From: Bradyrhizobium sp. S69
Lineage (GTDB): Bacteria; Pseudomonadota; Alphaproteobacteria; Rhizobiales; Xanthobacteraceae
Length of the DNA stretch: 64,000 nt
Assembly (NCBI RefSeq): GCF_009766005.1
Contig: NZ_LMUK01000019.1
Span: 13,106-77,105 of the forward strand
Direction: 5' to 3'
Shown here: positions 1-9,858 of the stretch, in pieces
Numbering within the stretch: position 1 is the first letter of the stretch
Layout: every line of letters begins with the position of its first letter
Position numbers and translations under genes: made by a program
Notes under the pieces: generated by a model
What the model saw: only the letters and a program-made list of their open reading frames with translations
Databases searched by the model: none
What the model was told of the DNA's origin: nothing

Positions 1-376
1 GGACGTGGAACAGGGCGAAATCGACCACCGCGCCATAGGCGAAACGGTCGATGGCGTTGCCGATGGCGCCGCCAATGATCAGGCCGAGCGCCAGGGTGGC
101 CAACAGGGTTCGCGACCGCGCCATCCAGACCGCCAGGACGATCACCGCCACCGCCTTGACCAGCATCAGGACGATCTGGGCGGTGGTGCCGTCGTTCTGA
201 AACCAGCCGAAGCTGATCCCCGGATTCCATGCCAGCACCAGGTCGAAGAACGACGTGACCGTCACCGCGCCGCGATGGGCGATGTCGAACACGTACAGCA
301 GCCAGAGCTTGGTCAGCTGGTCGAGCACCAGCACGGCGACGGCGGCAATCACGCCGGGGCGGAGGTGAGCGTTCAA
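1..376 (-). CDS. lspA: Lipoprotein signal peptidase (signal peptidase II), cut by window edge
   Basis: Membrane aspartic protease that cleaves the signal peptide of diacylglyceryl-modified prolipoproteins. Reading from 376 gives about 125 residues: a first membrane segment (residues 9-30), then NPGISFG (51-57), then GNAIDR (106-111) and VVDF (117-120), which match the family signature around the first catalytic Asp. The second Asp motif lies beyond position 1. The proposed start is TTG, whose last two bases overlap the TGA stop of ileS (TTGA), so translation is probably coupled. ileS followed by lspA is a common order in proteobacteria. The gene that adds the lipid, lgt, is at 47.3-48.2 kb. 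Confidence 0.88.
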   Translation of the reverse strand, partial: MNAHLRPGVIAAVAVLVLDQLTKLWLLYVFDIAHRGAVTVTSFFDLVLAWNPGISFGWFQNDGTTAQIVLMLVKAVAVIVLAVWMARSRTLLATLALGLIIGGAIGNAIDRFAYGAVVDFALFHV

Positions 377-3300
377 ACCGAAACTCCCAACGCCTTCCAT
401 TCTCGCAGTGCCTCGGCATCGCGCGGCGAGACATCGGGGTATTCGGGATCCGCGCCGACGTCAGGCAGGATCTTCCAGGAACGCGCGCATTTGATGCCGA
501 CGGCCTTTTCGACCACCACGGCGACACCGGGCACATCTTTCAGCCGGAACGCATCGGTGGGCGCTTCATCCTCTCTCACTTCGTAATTCGAGGTGATGCA
601 GACTTCGGCGACGTCGACGTCGAACAGCGTGCTCAAAATCGCCCGGTCCGAAACGTAAATCAGCGGCGAGGCCTCCAGCGACGAGCCGATCCGCTTGGCG
701 GCGCGTTCGACTTCCAGCGCGCCGGTGACGACGCGGCGGACGTTGCGGATGGTTTCCCACTTCGCGGCCAGAGCGTCATCGCGGAATGCCTCGAGTCCCT
801 CAGGGAACAAGGTCAGATGCACCGAGGGTTCGGCGTCCGGCCGGTACATCCGGTAGGCCTCGTCGGTCGTGAACGACAGCACCGGCGCCAGCCATTTCAG
901 GATCGCATCGCAGATCATGTCGATCGTGGTCAGCGCCGCCTTGCGCGCCAATGACGATGGCGGGTCGCAATACAGCGTGTCCTTGCGGATGTCGAAATAG
1001 AACGCCGACAGTTCGGTGTTCATGAACGCAGCAAGGCTCGCGACCACGGTTTTGTAGTCGAACTCGGCATAGGCCGTGCGCACGATCGCCGCGTGCTCGG
1101 CCAACTGATGCAGCATCAGCCGCTCCAGTTCGGGCATCTCGGCGACCGCGACCGCGTCGTCCGGCTTGAAATGATGCAGCGTGCCGAGCATCCAGCGGAT
1201 CGAGTTGCGCAGCTTGCGATAGGTCTCGATGGTGTTCTTGATGATCTCCGCGCCAATGCGCTGGTCGTCGGCATAGTCGGTGGCGCAAACCCAGAGCCGC
1301 AGGATATCGGCGCCGGAATCCTTCATTACTTTTTGCGGCTCGACGGTGTTGCCCACGGATTTGGACATCTTGCGGCCGTTCTCGTCGAGCGTGAACCCAT
1401 GCGTCAGCACCACGTCGAACGGCGCGCGGCCGCGGGTGCCGCAGCTTTCGAGCAGCGACGACTGGAACCAGCCGCGATGCTGGTCCGAGCCTTCCAGATA
1501 CATCACGGTGTCGCCGCCGCCATCGACCTTGCGCTTGATGCCGGCAAGGCCCGGGAAGTGCACGGGGTCTTCGAGCACGAAAGCATGGGTCGAACCGGAA
1601 TCGAACCAGACGTCGCAGATGTCGTCGATCTTCTTCCATTCCTCATTGGCGTGCGGGCCGAGAAAGCGCTCGCGCGCGCCGTCCATGTACCAGGCGTCGG
1701 CGCCCTCCTTCTCGAAGGCATCGGCGATGCGGGCGTTGACGGCCTCGTCTTGCAGGATTTCGGCGGAGCCATCGCCCTTTTCGCGCACGAACACCGCGAT
1801 CGGCACGCCCCAGGCACGCTGGCGCGAGATCACCCAATCCGGCTTGCTGTTGATCATGCCGTTGATGCGGTTCTGGCCCGACTGCGGCACCCATTGCGTC
1901 ACCGAAATCGCCTGCAGCGCGCGGGCGCGTAGGGTGTCGCCGGACTTGGCATTGCCATCATCGGCAATATCCTTATCCATCGCGATGAACCATTGCGGCG
2001 TATTGCGGAAGATCACCGGCTTCTTGGAACGCCACGAATGCGGGTATTGATGCTTGAGCCGGCCGCGCGCCAGCAGCATGCCGCGCTCAACCAGCGCCTT
2101 GATCACCGCCTCGTTGGCGTCGCCCTTTTCGCCCTTGTCGTTGATGACGCGCTTGCCTTCGAAGCCCGGCGCCTGATTGGTCAGCGCGCCGTTTTCATCG
2201 ACGGTGTAGGGGATGGTGGTGTTCATGCCGCGCGCGTCCAGCTCGCGCGCATTCGACATCCAGACGTCGAAGTCCTCGCGGCCGTGGCCGGGCGCGGTGT
2301 GCACGAAGCCGGTACCGGTATCGTCGGTGACGTGGTCGCCGGGAAGCAGCGGAACGGTGAATTCGTAGCCGCCATCAAGACCCTTCAGCGGGTGCGCGCA
2401 TTCGACCACATCGAGGGTGTCGGCCGGAATGTCGCGAACCTTTTCATAGGCGGTGACGCGCGCCTGCTTGAAGACGCTTTCCGCCAGCGCATCCGCCAGG
2501 ATCAGAAGATCGCCCGGCTTGGCCCAGTTGTCGGCGGCGGCGTCCGTGACCTTGTAGAGGCCATAGGCAATCTTCGGCGAGAAGCTGATGGCGCGGTTGC
2601 CCGGCAAGGTCCACGGCGTTGTGGTCCAGATCGCGATCGAGGCGGAGGCCAGCGCGCCATGCGCCGGATTTGTGACGGGAAACTTCACCCAGACGGTATC
2701 GCTGGTGTAGTCCTCGTATTCGACCTCGGCTTCGGCGAGCGCGGTCTTCTCCACCACGCTCCACATCACCGGTTTGGAGCCGCGGTAGAGCGTGCCGTTG
2801 GCCGCGAATTTCATCAGCTCGCGCGCGATCTGGGCTTCGGCGAAATAATCCATGGTGGCGTAGCGGTGATCCCAGTCCCCGATGATGCCGAGCCGCTTGA
2901 ACTCCTCGCGCTGCACGTCGAGCCAATGGTTGGCATAGGCCCGGCATTCGCGGCGGAACGCCACCATCGCGGCGGAATCCCGGAAATCCGGCTTCTGCTT
3001 GCCCTTGGAGCGGTAGTTCTCCTCCTCGATCTTCCATTCGATCGGCAGGCCGTGGCAGTCCCAGCCCGGCACGTAATTGGAATCGAAGCCCAGCATCTGC
3101 TGGCTCTTGGTCACCACGTCCTTGAGGATCTTGTTCAGCGCATGCCCGATATGGATGTTGCCGTTGGCGTAGGGCGGCCCGTCATGCAGCACGAATTTGG
3201 CACGGCCGGCGGCAGCCTTGCGCAGGCGGTCGTAGAGGCCGATCTCGTTCCAGCGCTTGAGGATTTCCGGCTCGCGCTGCGGCAGGCCGGCGCGCATCGG

Positions 3301-3402
3301 GAATTCCGTCTGCGGCAGGAACAGGGTCTTGGAATAGTCGTGAGCTTCAGATTTCTGGACTTCAGATTTTTTGGCGTCGGATTTTTGCGGCTTGTCGGAC
3401 AT
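373..3402 (-). CDS. ileS: Isoleucyl-tRNA synthetase
   Basis: Charges tRNA-Ile with isoleucine; class I cytoplasmic synthetase of 1009 residues. The HIGH signature is in [11 protein letters not shown] (about residue 84) and the KMSKS loop in [10 protein letters not shown] (about residue 679); the editing and anticodon-binding domains follow the usual order. The first 20 residues are Lys/Ser rich with imperfect repeats ([15 protein letters not shown]). The C-terminus keeps only one Cys of the zinc-binding CxxC pairs known from E. coli IleS: CARSW replaces the first pair and VSPRD the second, so the zinc finger looks lost. It overlaps the lspA start by 4 nt. Confidence 0.98.
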   Translation of the reverse strand: MSDKPQKSDAKKSEVQKSEAHDYSKTLFLPQTEFPMRAGLPQREPEILKRWNEIGLYDRLRKAAAGRAKFVLHDGPPYANGNIHIGHALNKILKDVVTKSQQMLGFDSNYVPGWDCHGLPIEWKIEEENYRSKGKQKPDFRDSAAMVAFRRECRAYANHWLDVQREEFKRLGIIGDWDHRYATMDYFAEAQIARELMKFAANGTLYRGSKPVMWSVVEKTALAEAEVEYEDYTSDTVWVKFPVTNPAHGALASASIAIWTTTPWTLPGNRAISFSPKIAYGLYKVTDAAADNWAKPGDLLILADALAESVFKQARVTAYEKVRDIPADTLDVVECAHPLKGLDGGYEFTVPLLPGDHVTDDTGTGFVHTAPGHGREDFDVWMSNARELDARGMNTTIPYTVDENGALTNQAPGFEGKRVINDKGEKGDANEAVIKALVERGMLLARGRLKHQYPHSWRSKKPVIFRNTPQWFIAMDKDIADDGNAKSGDTLRARALQAISVTQWVPQSGQNRINGMINSKPDWVISRQRAWGVPIAVFVREKGDGSAEILQDEAVNARIADAFEKEGADAWYMDGARERFLGPHANEEWKKIDDICDVWFDSGSTHAFVLEDPVHFPGLAGIKRKVDGGGDTVMYLEGSDQHRGWFQSSLLESCGTRGRAPFDVVLTHGFTLDENGRKMSKSVGNTVEPQKVMKDSGADILRLWVCATDYADDQRIGAEIIKNTIETYRKLRNSIRWMLGTLHHFKPDDAVAVAEMPELERLMLHQLAEHAAIVRTAYAEFDYKTVVASLAAFMNTELSAFYFDIRKDTLYCDPPSSLARKAALTTIDMICDAILKWLAPVLSFTTDEAYRMYRPDAEPSVHLTLFPEGLEAFRDDALAAKWETIRNVRRVVTGALEVERAAKRIGSSLEASPLIYVSDRAILSTLFDVDVAEVCITSNYEVREDEAPTDAFRLKDVPGVAVVVEKAVGIKCARSWKILPDVGADPEYPDVSPRDAEALREWKALGVSV

Positions 3403-3594
3403 GAATGCTCTGGTTTGGCTCGAAGGGCGCTGGAACGCGAGGGAATCGCGGATGAATGGGGCAGGTCCCGGTTTTCCGCCGAGCCGAAGCTCAGGCAGAA
3501 GCCGGGCCGCTAATGCTTATGGTGCGCCGCGCAAACATGGGGCTTTCCATAGCAGCCGGCCGGGGGAAGCGCAAAGGGCCGCCGCAGGGGTATT

Positions 3595-3709
3595 GACGTC
3601 ATCCTGAGGTGCCCCGCCGCCTTCGGCGGGCCTAGAAGGATGAGCCGCACGCACTGCGCGGAACAACATCCTTCGAGGCTCGCAAGGGCTCGCACCTCAG
3701 GATGACGTC
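3595..3709. repeat. Palindromic intergenic repeat, TCATCCTGAGG family (copy 1)
   Basis: Both ends are complementary: GACGTCATCCTGAGGTGC at the left and its complement at the right, with inner arms carrying AAGGATG / CATCCTTCGAGGC. The whole element could fold into one long hairpin. It lies between ileS and ribF; the remainder of that 352-base gap (3403-3594 and 3710-3754) shows no convincing gene and must hold the ileS promoter. Sister copies are at 25511, 36011 and 52398. Confidence 0.85.
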
Positions 3710-3754
3710 GTCAAATGCGGCCGGGCCGTATTTCGGGTGACCGTCTGCCCCTGC

Positions 3755-4738
3755 TCAGGCGATCGCTCCAAGCCTCGGGAAAGCTCCCGGGGCAGCCGCC
3801 AACGCGGCGCGGGCGCGGGCGCTATCGTCGTCCATCTGGCGCACCAGCGCCTCGATGTTGTCGAACTTCAGTTCCTCGCGGATGAAGCCGATGAAGGCCA
3901 CGTCCAGTGCCGCTCCATAGAGATCGCCCTTGAAATCGAACAGGAAAACCTCGAGCAGCGGCGCGCCATTGTCGAAGGTCGGGCGGCGGCCGAAACTGGC
4001 GACGCCGTCGAACCGTACCTGATCCTTTCCCTGGCCGCGGCCAACCCGCACCGCGTAGATGCCTTGCTTGAGACCGCAATTCTTGTCGAGGCGGATGTTG
4101 GCGGTGGGATAGCCGAGATCGCGGCCGCGCTTCGCGCCATGGATCACCTCGCCATGGACGAACCAGGGGCCGCCGAGCATCGCGGTGGCGTCATCGATCT
4201 GCCCCTCGGCCAGCGCCATGCGGATCGCGCTGGAGGAGACCGGCCGCTCCGCGATATCGATATGCGGCTGGACATCGACCTCGATGCCGAGCCGGGGGGC
4301 CTCGCTGACCAGAAGGCTCGGCGATCCGACCCGGCCCTTGCCGAAATGAAAGTCATATCCGACCGCGATACCGCTGATTCCGAGCCGCTCAATCAGATCA
4401 TGGTGAATGAAATCCTGCGCTGTGGTCCCGGCGCGGGCCTTGTCGAACGTCATGACCACGGCGCCGGCCAGGCCGGTCCCGGCCAGCAGCCGCAGCTTTC
4501 CGGCCTCGTCGGTCAGCCGGAACTGGGGAGAATTCGGGCTGAAAAAGCTGCGCGGATGGGGCTCGAACGTCACCGCCAGCGCCGGCTTGCCGTGGGCGCG
4601 CCCCATTGCCAGGGCGGCCTCGATCACGGCCCGGTGGCCGAGGTGAACGCCATCGAAATTGCCCATCGCGACCACAGTCCCCTTGGGGATCGCGGCGGCA
4701 GCGGTCGAATCGCGGATAACCATGAAATCAGGCGTCAT
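3755..4738 (-). CDS. ribF: Bifunctional riboflavin kinase / FAD synthetase
   Basis: Converts riboflavin to FMN and FMN to FAD. The 327-residue protein starts with the nucleotidyltransferase half (GNFDGVHLGHR, about residues 27-37) and ends with the flavokinase half (GYPTANIRLDK, then YAVRVGRG). Length and motif order are normal for RibF. It reads toward ileS and is separated from it by a palindromic repeat. It supplies FAD to flavoproteins such as CoxM at 32 kb; that link is inference, not genomic linkage. Confidence 0.96.
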   Translation of the reverse strand: MTPDFMVIRDSTAAAAIPKGTVVAMGNFDGVHLGHRAVIEAALAMGRAHGKPALAVTFEPHPRSFFSPNSPQFRLTDEAGKLRLLAGTGLAGAVVMTFDKARAGTTAQDFIHHDLIERLGISGIAVGYDFHFGKGRVGSPSLLVSEAPRLGIEVDVQPHIDIAERPVSSSAIRMALAEGQIDDATAMLGGPWFVHGEVIHGAKRGRDLGYPTANIRLDKNCGLKQGIYAVRVGRGQGKDQVRFDGVASFGRRPTFDNGAPLLEVFLFDFKGDLYGAALDVAFIGFIREELKFDNIEALVRQMDDDSARARAALAAAPGAFPRLGAIA

Positions 4739-4963
4739 TTTCGGGATTCTTCAACTTAAGTCGGACGGGTGGGGAAGACCGTGACGTGGCGGCCCCCGCG
4801 AAGTCAAGCCGCCGCCGGATCGGCGTCCGGCTCGGGGCAGCAATGCATTCGGCCGATGGCCGGTTAACGGGCTGTTTAATGGCTGATGCTACTGCTGAAG
4901 GCGAACTGCGGGGCATCTCGGTCCCATGCAGGCTTGTTCGCGTAGTGTCGTGTGGGGGATCCA

Positions 4964-5359
4964 ATGGCGGTTGATTTGTCGATGTCGGTTCTGGTGGTGG
5001 ATGACTACAACACCATGATCCGCATCATCCGGAATCTCCTGAAGCAGCTTGGCTTCGAGAATATCGACGATGCCAGTGACGGCTCGGCGGCGCTGAACAA
5101 GATGCGCGGCAAGAAATACGGCCTGGTGATTTCGGACTGGAACATGGAGCCGATGACCGGCTACGACCTGCTCCGCGAAGTACGGGCCGATCCCAATCTC
5201 GCCACCACGCCGTTCATCATGATCACGGCGGAATCCAAGACCGAGAACGTGATCGCGGCCAAGAAGGCCGGCGTCAACAATTACATCGTCAAGCCGTTCA
5301 ACGCCGCGACCTTGAAGACCAAGATCGAAGCGGTCTTCCCCGACATGGCGAGCGCGTAA
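4964..5359 (+). CDS. CheY-like single-domain response regulator
   Basis: A 131-residue receiver domain with no output domain. Visible are the acidic pocket (VVDDY), the phosphoacceptor Asp in ISDWNMEP, the switch Ser/Thr region ITAES and the invariant Lys in VKPF, as in chemotaxis CheY. ATG at 4964 follows GTGGGGGA at proper spacing and is preferred over an in-frame GTG at 4952. It stands alone, divergent from ribF, with no chemotaxis gene nearby, so it probably works with a kinase encoded elsewhere. The 200-base gap to ribF holds both promoters, which I cannot place. Confidence 0.92.
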   Translation: MAVDLSMSVLVVDDYNTMIRIIRNLLKQLGFENIDDASDGSAALNKMRGKKYGLVISDWNMEPMTGYDLLREVRADPNLATTPFIMITAESKTENVIAAKKAGVNNYIVKPFNAATLKTKIEAVFPDMASA

Positions 5360-5400
5360 GGCGCGCTGCCTGATCTTACCAAGTGGCAAGCATCAAAGTT

Positions 5401-5491
5401 CGTCATGCCCGGGCTTGTCCCGGGCATCCACGTCTTTGGTGCGGTGACGGTTTTAAGACGTGGATGGCCGGGACAAGCCCGGCCATGACGG
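5401..5491. repeat. Palindromic repeat, CGTCATGCCCGG family (copy 1)
   Basis: The left arm CGTCATGCCCGGGCTTGTCC and the right arm GGGACAAGCCCGGCCATGACG are complementary, with inner arms CCACGTCTT / AAGACGTGG. It sits between converging genes (the CheY-like gene and the HAD gene) and may act as a bidirectional transcript end. Relatives are at 15464, 24548, 49481 and 51147. Confidence 0.85.
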
Positions 5492-5547
5492 TCATGAAAT
5501 CATGATGATCTAAAGTGGTGAAGGTCTACGTTTCGGCGTCGATCGCC

Positions 5548-6402
5548 CTACCACTTCAATTCCCGCGTCAGCGCGCGGGGCGGGTGGCCGAACAGTTCCT
5601 TGACCGAGGCGGGATCGAGTTGATCGACGCCCTCGAAATCCTCGGCGTGGATGCCGCGGGTCACGAACAGGCAATCGATCCCGAAACCATGGGCGCCTGC
5701 CAGGTCGGTGCGCACCGAATCGCCGATCGCCAGCACGCGGCTGAGCTCTGCCGGACGGCCGAGATGCTTGGCGGCCAATTGCATCGCGCGTTGATAGATC
5801 GGCCGGTGCGGCTTGCCGTAGAAGATCACCTCGCCGCCGAGCTCGCGGTAGAGCTCGGCGATCGCGCCGGCGCAGTAGATCAGGCGGTCGCCGCGTTCGA
5901 CCACGATATCGGGGTTGGCGCAGATCAGCGTCAGCTTGCGTTCGCGCGCCTGCAGCATCATGCCGCGATAGTCTTCGGCGGATTCGGTCTCGTCGTCGTA
6001 GAGGCCGGTGCAGATGATGTAGTCGGCCTGCTCCAGCGGTGAAAGCACCGGATCGAGCCCGCGGTGGATCGAATTGTCGCGTTCCGGGCCGAGCCAGAAC
6101 ACTTTCCGCCCCGGATGATCGGCGACGTATTGCCGCGTCAGATCGCCGGAGCTGACGATGGCGTCATAGGTGTCGTCGGCGACGCCGAGCTTGCGCAATT
6201 GCCGCTGCACCGAATCGGCCGGACGCGGCGCGTTGGTGATCAGAATGACGGTGCCGCCGCGGCTGCGAAAAGTATGCAGCGCCTCGCAGGCTTCCGGGAA
6301 CGCGACGAGGCCGTTGTGAACCACGCCCCAGATGTCGCTGAGCAGCACATCGACGCCGGCAACCAGATCGCGCAATTGCTCGGCAAACCGAAGGGTTGTC
6401 AT
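5548..6402 (-). CDS. HAD superfamily class IIA hydrolase (NagD-like phosphatase)
   Basis: Predicted cytoplasmic phosphatase of 284 residues. The nucleophile motif is the variant LLSDIWGVVHNG (about residues 19-30) in place of DxDG; the threonine motif is ILITNAPRP, the Lys motif YGKPH, and the metal motif AIGDSVRTD. This pattern matches the proteobacterial class IIA subgroup with DxWG. The substrate is unknown. Its start is 15 bases after the stop of the EAL-domain gene upstream, so the two are probably co-transcribed. Confidence 0.85.
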   Translation of the reverse strand: MTTLRFAEQLRDLVAGVDVLLSDIWGVVHNGLVAFPEACEALHTFRSRGGTVILITNAPRPADSVQRQLRKLGVADDTYDAIVSSGDLTRQYVADHPGRKVFWLGPERDNSIHRGLDPVLSPLEQADYIICTGLYDDETESAEDYRGMMLQARERKLTLICANPDIVVERGDRLIYCAGAIAELYRELGGEVIFYGKPHRPIYQRAMQLAAKHLGRPAELSRVLAIGDSVRTDLAGAHGFGIDCLFVTRGIHAEDFEGVDQLDPASVKELFGHPPRALTRELKW

Positions 6403-6417
6403 CGCCGCTGTCGCCGC

Positions 6418-7914
6418 TTAGCCCGGCCCGGCGATGCGGCGCGCCAAGGCGGCGACCCCGGATGCCCTGGGAGTATCGATGGCCGGAGCATCGATCGAAG
6501 CTTTCTTGCCGGTGCCATTGGAATCGGGAGCCCTGTCAGGAGATTTGGAAGAGTCTTCTTTGAAGGAGTTCTGGATTTTCGCGTCCTGCCCGTTGCCGGC
6601 GGGCGCCCCGCCGGTAGCAGATGCTCCCTCCGGCCGCAACGGCCGAGGCGGCGCAAACAGGAAGCCCTGTCCGAACCGCACGTCGTAATCGAGCAGGTCG
6701 ACCACGGCGCGTTCGCCTTCGATCCGCTCCGCGATCAAATCGATGCCGAAGCGGCCGAGCAGGTCGGAAAGATCGGAAGGGTGGATGTCGGACGCCGAAC
6801 TCTGGCGCTGATCGAGCAGCAGCGCCGCCGGCACCTTGATGAAGCGGACGCCTCGATCGGCCAGTTCGCGCGGCTCGATCCGCAGGTCGGTGACGTGGTC
6901 CATCGAGAAACGGAATCCGCGCTGCGCCAGCGCCGCCAGATGTTCGATCTCGGTCGGGCCCAGATTGCGAAACGTCGCCTGCTTGAATTCCAGCACGAAC
7001 GAGGGCGCCAGCGCGCGATTGGCTTCCAGGAAATCGAGGCATTGCGCGAAGGTGGCCGGATGCGCCAGCGTCGCCGCGGCGACATTGCAGAACACCCCGA
7101 CCTCCTTGTTGCGCACCATCAGCCGGCGCAGCACCTGCACGCAACGCAGCATCACCATGTGATCGATCCGCCCGATCAGCCCGGCCGCTTCAGCGATGCC
7201 GACGAAATCGTCGGCGGTGATGATCTGATCCCTGCCGTCGCGCATCCGGGTGACCGCTTCGTAGAAGCGCACCTTGCGTTGTGGCAGGCTCACCATCGGC
7301 TGCAGATAAAGATCGAGCCGGTTTTCCTCGATCGCGCTTTTCACCGCCGCCAGCACTTGCGCCTGGCTTGGGGAAGCCGCGGGTTCGGCGATGATGGCGG
7401 CCGGCGCGGCGGTGGCCGCCATCGTGCCGATCTCGACACCGGGCGGCGGCAGTTCATGTTGTCCGCCACTTTCGGCGTTGTTGGCCGGCGCCGCCGCGAT
7501 CAGCGCGCCCGATGACAGCTGGTCGTCATGGGTGGCCACGGAGGCTGCGAGTTGCTTGACCAGCCCGCCCAACTCATTGATCTCGCCGACGACGGCCTGG
7601 ATGCGGTCCGCCCCGATCGAATTGGCCGAGGTCACGCGGCCTTCGACGGCGGCCAGCCGGCGCCCGAATTCGGCGACCTGACGGGCGAGGTCGGCGGTGC
7701 CGCGCGACAGGTCGGCGATCTGGCTGCCGACGTCGGTGCGATCGCGCAGCCGCATCGACACGGCGTTGTAGAGGATCAGGAAGGTCAGCGCGGTCAGCGC
7801 CACGATCGCGGATTCCGTTCCGCTGACACCCGCCATCGAATACAAAACGAGGCCAAGCGAGGCTGCGACCAGCACCATGCAAATGGCGATGAAAATCGTG
7901 GAAATGCGGATCAT
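6418..7914 (-). CDS. Membrane-anchored degenerate EAL-domain protein (TipF-like architecture)
   Basis: Two hydrophobic segments near the N-terminus (ISTIFIAICMVLVAASLGLV, then ALTALTFLILYNAV), a coiled-coil-like stretch (about 80-130), a Pro/Ala linker, then a C-terminal EAL domain with a disordered tail. In the EAL domain the Glu is kept as YEAVTR, and the Asn (FCNVA), Glu (LEFKQ), Lys (FIKVP) and AERIE motifs are kept. The DDFGTG loop is altered to MDHVTD, so the second metal-binding Asp is His. It may bind rather than cleave c-di-GMP. Two membrane segments, a coiled coil and a weak EAL recall Caulobacter TipF, a flagellar polarity factor; that is inference. I chose ATG 7914 because GGGGGAG precedes it; the frame is open to 8004. 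Confidence 0.8.
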   Translation of the reverse strand: MIRISTIFIAICMVLVAASLGLVLYSMAGVSGTESAIVALTALTFLILYNAVSMRLRDRTDVGSQIADLSRGTADLARQVAEFGRRLAAVEGRVTSANSIGADRIQAVVGEINELGGLVKQLAASVATHDDQLSSGALIAAAPANNAESGGQHELPPPGVEIGTMAATAAPAAIIAEPAASPSQAQVLAAVKSAIEENRLDLYLQPMVSLPQRKVRFYEAVTRMRDGRDQIITADDFVGIAEAAGLIGRIDHMVMLRCVQVLRRLMVRNKEVGVFCNVAAATLAHPATFAQCLDFLEANRALAPSFVLEFKQATFRNLGPTEIEHLAALAQRGFRFSMDHVTDLRIEPRELADRGVRFIKVPAALLLDQRQSSASDIHPSDLSDLLGRFGIDLIAERIEGERAVVDLLDYDVRFGQGFLFAPPRPLRPEGASATGGAPAGNGQDAKIQNSFKEDSSKSPDRAPDSNGTGKKASIDAPAIDTPRASGVAALARRIAGPG

Positions 7915-8120
7915 GCGGCGCGCAACGCTCCCCCAAAGCATTGCAACCATAGCATTAATGTTGATTCGGAACGCTAGTGTTCTTTGCGGGGCGGCCGGAA
8001 CCATCCCGGGTGTGCAATCCAGGGGACCGATCGTTGCTAAATGTTGCTGGGTCGGCCCATCGCTTTAGCCTCGCGTCCCGGATTTGCGGCGCAGCGAACC
8101 CGGGCGAGGGGTGGCGCCAC

Positions 8121-9131
8121 TTACAAATCGGCGGCAGCAATCCAGAACACTTCGCCGTCGGAGTCCTCGGTATCGAGCCACAACAGCGGCAGTTGCGGAA
8201 AGGCATCCTCAACCGTTCCGCGGCCGCGGCCGATCTCGCACAACAGGCCGCCCTGCGGCGTCAGGTGCCGCCCGGCCTCGTTCAGGATGCGGCGGACGAT
8301 ATCGAGCCCATCGGCGCCGCCGTCGAAGGCGATTTTGGGCTCGGTGCGGCATTCGCGCGGCAGCGCCGCCATGCCTTCCGCATCGACATAGGGCGGATTG
8401 GAAATGATCAAATCGTAGCGCTTGCCGCCGAGCGGCTTGAACAGGTCGCCGCGGTGCAAGGTCAGCCGGTCTTGAAGGCCGTAATCGCCGACATTGCGCG
8501 CTGCCACTTCGAGGGCATCCTTTGAGATGTCGACCGCGTCGATTTCGGCATTGGGAAAATTCCGGCTGGCCAGGATCGCAAGACATCCCGAGCCGGTGCA
8601 GAGGTCGAGCATGCTTTCCACTGACAAAGGATCGTCGATCAGCGCGCTATCTTCGTCATCGGTCGCACCGCCGAAATGCTGGTCCAGCAATTCGCCGATG
8701 AAGGAGCGCGGCACGATGGTGCGCTCGTCGACATAAAACGGCAGGCCGCGCATGTAGATCTTGTTGACGAGATAGGCGGCCGGCTTTCGGGTCGAAACCC
8801 GGCGCGCGATCACATCGAGAATTGATTTGGCTTCCGCCGCAGTGACCCGCGCGGTCGCGAAATTCTCGAACTGGTCGGGATGCAGATGCAGGATCTCGCA
8901 AACGATAAACGCGGCCTCGGCGACCGGATCGGTGGTGCCATGCGCGAACACCAGATCGGCCTCGACGAAGCGGCTGACCGCGTAGCGGACGAAGTCGAGC
9001 AGCGTCAGCAACTCGCCGGCCGCGACCTTGGCGACCTTGGGGACCTTCGATCCGGCGCGACGGCGCGGCGCAGCCTTTTTGGCAGCCTTTTTGGCAGCCT
9101 TGTTGGCGGCTTTGGTGGCGCGTTTGGCCAT
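8121..9131 (-). CDS. prmB: Ribosomal protein L3 N5-glutamine methyltransferase
   Basis: SAM-dependent methylation of a Gln in ribosomal protein uL3. The 336-residue protein has the PrmB-type substrate region (YVDERTIVPRSFIGELLD), a SAM site (LDLCTGSGCLA) and the catalytic NPPYVD motif. PRSFIGEL fits PrmB better than the release-factor enzyme PrmC. The first 25 residues are a Lys/Ala tract encoded by five 12-bp units (9070-9129), absent from usual family members. Its ATG overlaps the moaE stop (TGATG), so the two are coupled. Confidence 0.9.
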   Translation of the reverse strand: MAKRATKAANKAAKKAAKKAAPRRRAGSKVPKVAKVAAGELLTLLDFVRYAVSRFVEADLVFAHGTTDPVAEAAFIVCEILHLHPDQFENFATARVTAAEAKSILDVIARRVSTRKPAAYLVNKIYMRGLPFYVDERTIVPRSFIGELLDQHFGGATDDEDSALIDDPLSVESMLDLCTGSGCLAILASRNFPNAEIDAVDISKDALEVAARNVGDYGLQDRLTLHRGDLFKPLGGKRYDLIISNPPYVDAEGMAALPRECRTEPKIAFDGGADGLDIVRRILNEAGRHLTPQGGLLCEIGRGRGTVEDAFPQLPLLWLDTEDSDGEVFWIAAADL

Positions 9132-9598
9132 CAGGATTTGGTCCAGCGCGCGGCGGCGGCGTCATCGTGGTCGTGCGCCTCGATCCAGCTGGTGCCCGCG
9201 GTACTTTCCTCGCGCTTCCAGAACGGCGCGTTGGCCTTGAGGTAGTCCATCAGGAATTCCGCCGCCTCGAACGCCGCCTGCCGGTGCGCCGAGGCCGCCA
9301 GCACCAGCACGATATTTTCGCCGGGCACGATGCGGCCGACGCGATGAATGACGGTGAGGCCGCTCAGCGGCCAGCGCGATATCGCCTCATCGGCGTGCCG
9401 CTTGATTTCAGCTTCCGCCATATCAGGGTAATGCTCGAGCGTCAGCGCCGCGATCGGCTCGCCGTTTTCGCTGCCGCGGCAGATGCCGGAGAAGCTGACT
9501 ACGGCACCAATATCGATGCGGCCTTTGGTCAGCGCCGCGATCTCGTGGCCGACGTCGAAATCGGCTTGCTGGATGCGGATGGTTGCGTTGGCGGCCAT
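9131..9598 (-). CDS. moaE: Molybdopterin synthase catalytic subunit
   Basis: Large subunit of the enzyme that puts the two dithiolene sulfurs into precursor Z, using sulfur from the MoaD C-terminus. Conserved blocks are FSGICRGSENGE, LEHYPDMAE, HRVGRI and the C-terminal PFWKREES, where the Lys pair contacts MoaD and the substrate. ATG 9598 gives 155 residues; an in-frame TTG at 9610 overlaps the moaD stop (TTGA) and is a possible coupled start. It lies directly downstream of moaD. The product is needed by molybdoenzymes including the CO dehydrogenase at 32-36 kb. Confidence 0.95.
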   Translation of the reverse strand: MAANATIRIQQADFDVGHEIAALTKGRIDIGAVVSFSGICRGSENGEPIAALTLEHYPDMAEAEIKRHADEAISRWPLSGLTVIHRVGRIVPGENIVLVLAASAHRQAAFEAAEFLMDYLKANAPFWKREESTAGTSWIEAHDHDDAAAARWTKS

Positions 9599-9606
9599 GA
9601 GGGGTA

Positions 9607-9858
9607 TCAACCCCCGGTCATCGGCGGAAAGAAAGCGATCTCGCGGGCGCCCGAGATCATCGCATCGGACTTGACATGGGTGTGGTCGATCGCGGCGCGG
9701 ATCACCCGCGGCGTCTCGAAGGCATACGCATACGTCTCGCCGCGCTGCGCCAGCCAGCCGATCAGTTCACCGACGGTGCGCACATCGGCCGGCGGCTCGA
9801 GCGTTTCCTCGGCCTTGCCGATCCGTTCGCGCACCCAAGCGAAATACTTGACCTTCAT
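9607..9858 (-). CDS. moaD: Molybdopterin synthase sulfur-carrier subunit
   Basis: Ubiquitin-fold sulfur carrier of 83 residues ending in the diagnostic Gly-Gly (FFPPMTGG), which is thiocarboxylated. The start codon overlaps the pgsA stop (ATGA) and moaE follows with almost no gap. Only the synthase step of molybdopterin synthesis is encoded here; moaA, moaB and moaC are not in the window. Confidence 0.95.
   Translation of the reverse strand: MKVKYFAWVRERIGKAEETLEPPADVRTVGELIGWLAQRGETYAYAFETPRVIRAAIDHTHVKSDAMISGAREIAFFPPMTGG

Noticed and set aside
5..586. Plus-strand open frame of 193 codons at the left edge
   Set aside because: It lies opposite lspA and the ileS end, both strongly supported; it is a shadow frame of GC-rich coding DNA.
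1575..1615. T-loop-like GTCGAACCGGAATCGAACC string suggesting a tRNA
   Set aside because: It lies inside ileS coding sequence with no acceptor or anticodon stem.
1993..3513. Plus-strand open frame of 506 codons opposite ileS
   Set aside because: Length comes from the high GC of ileS; composition is His/Arg/Val rich without motifs.
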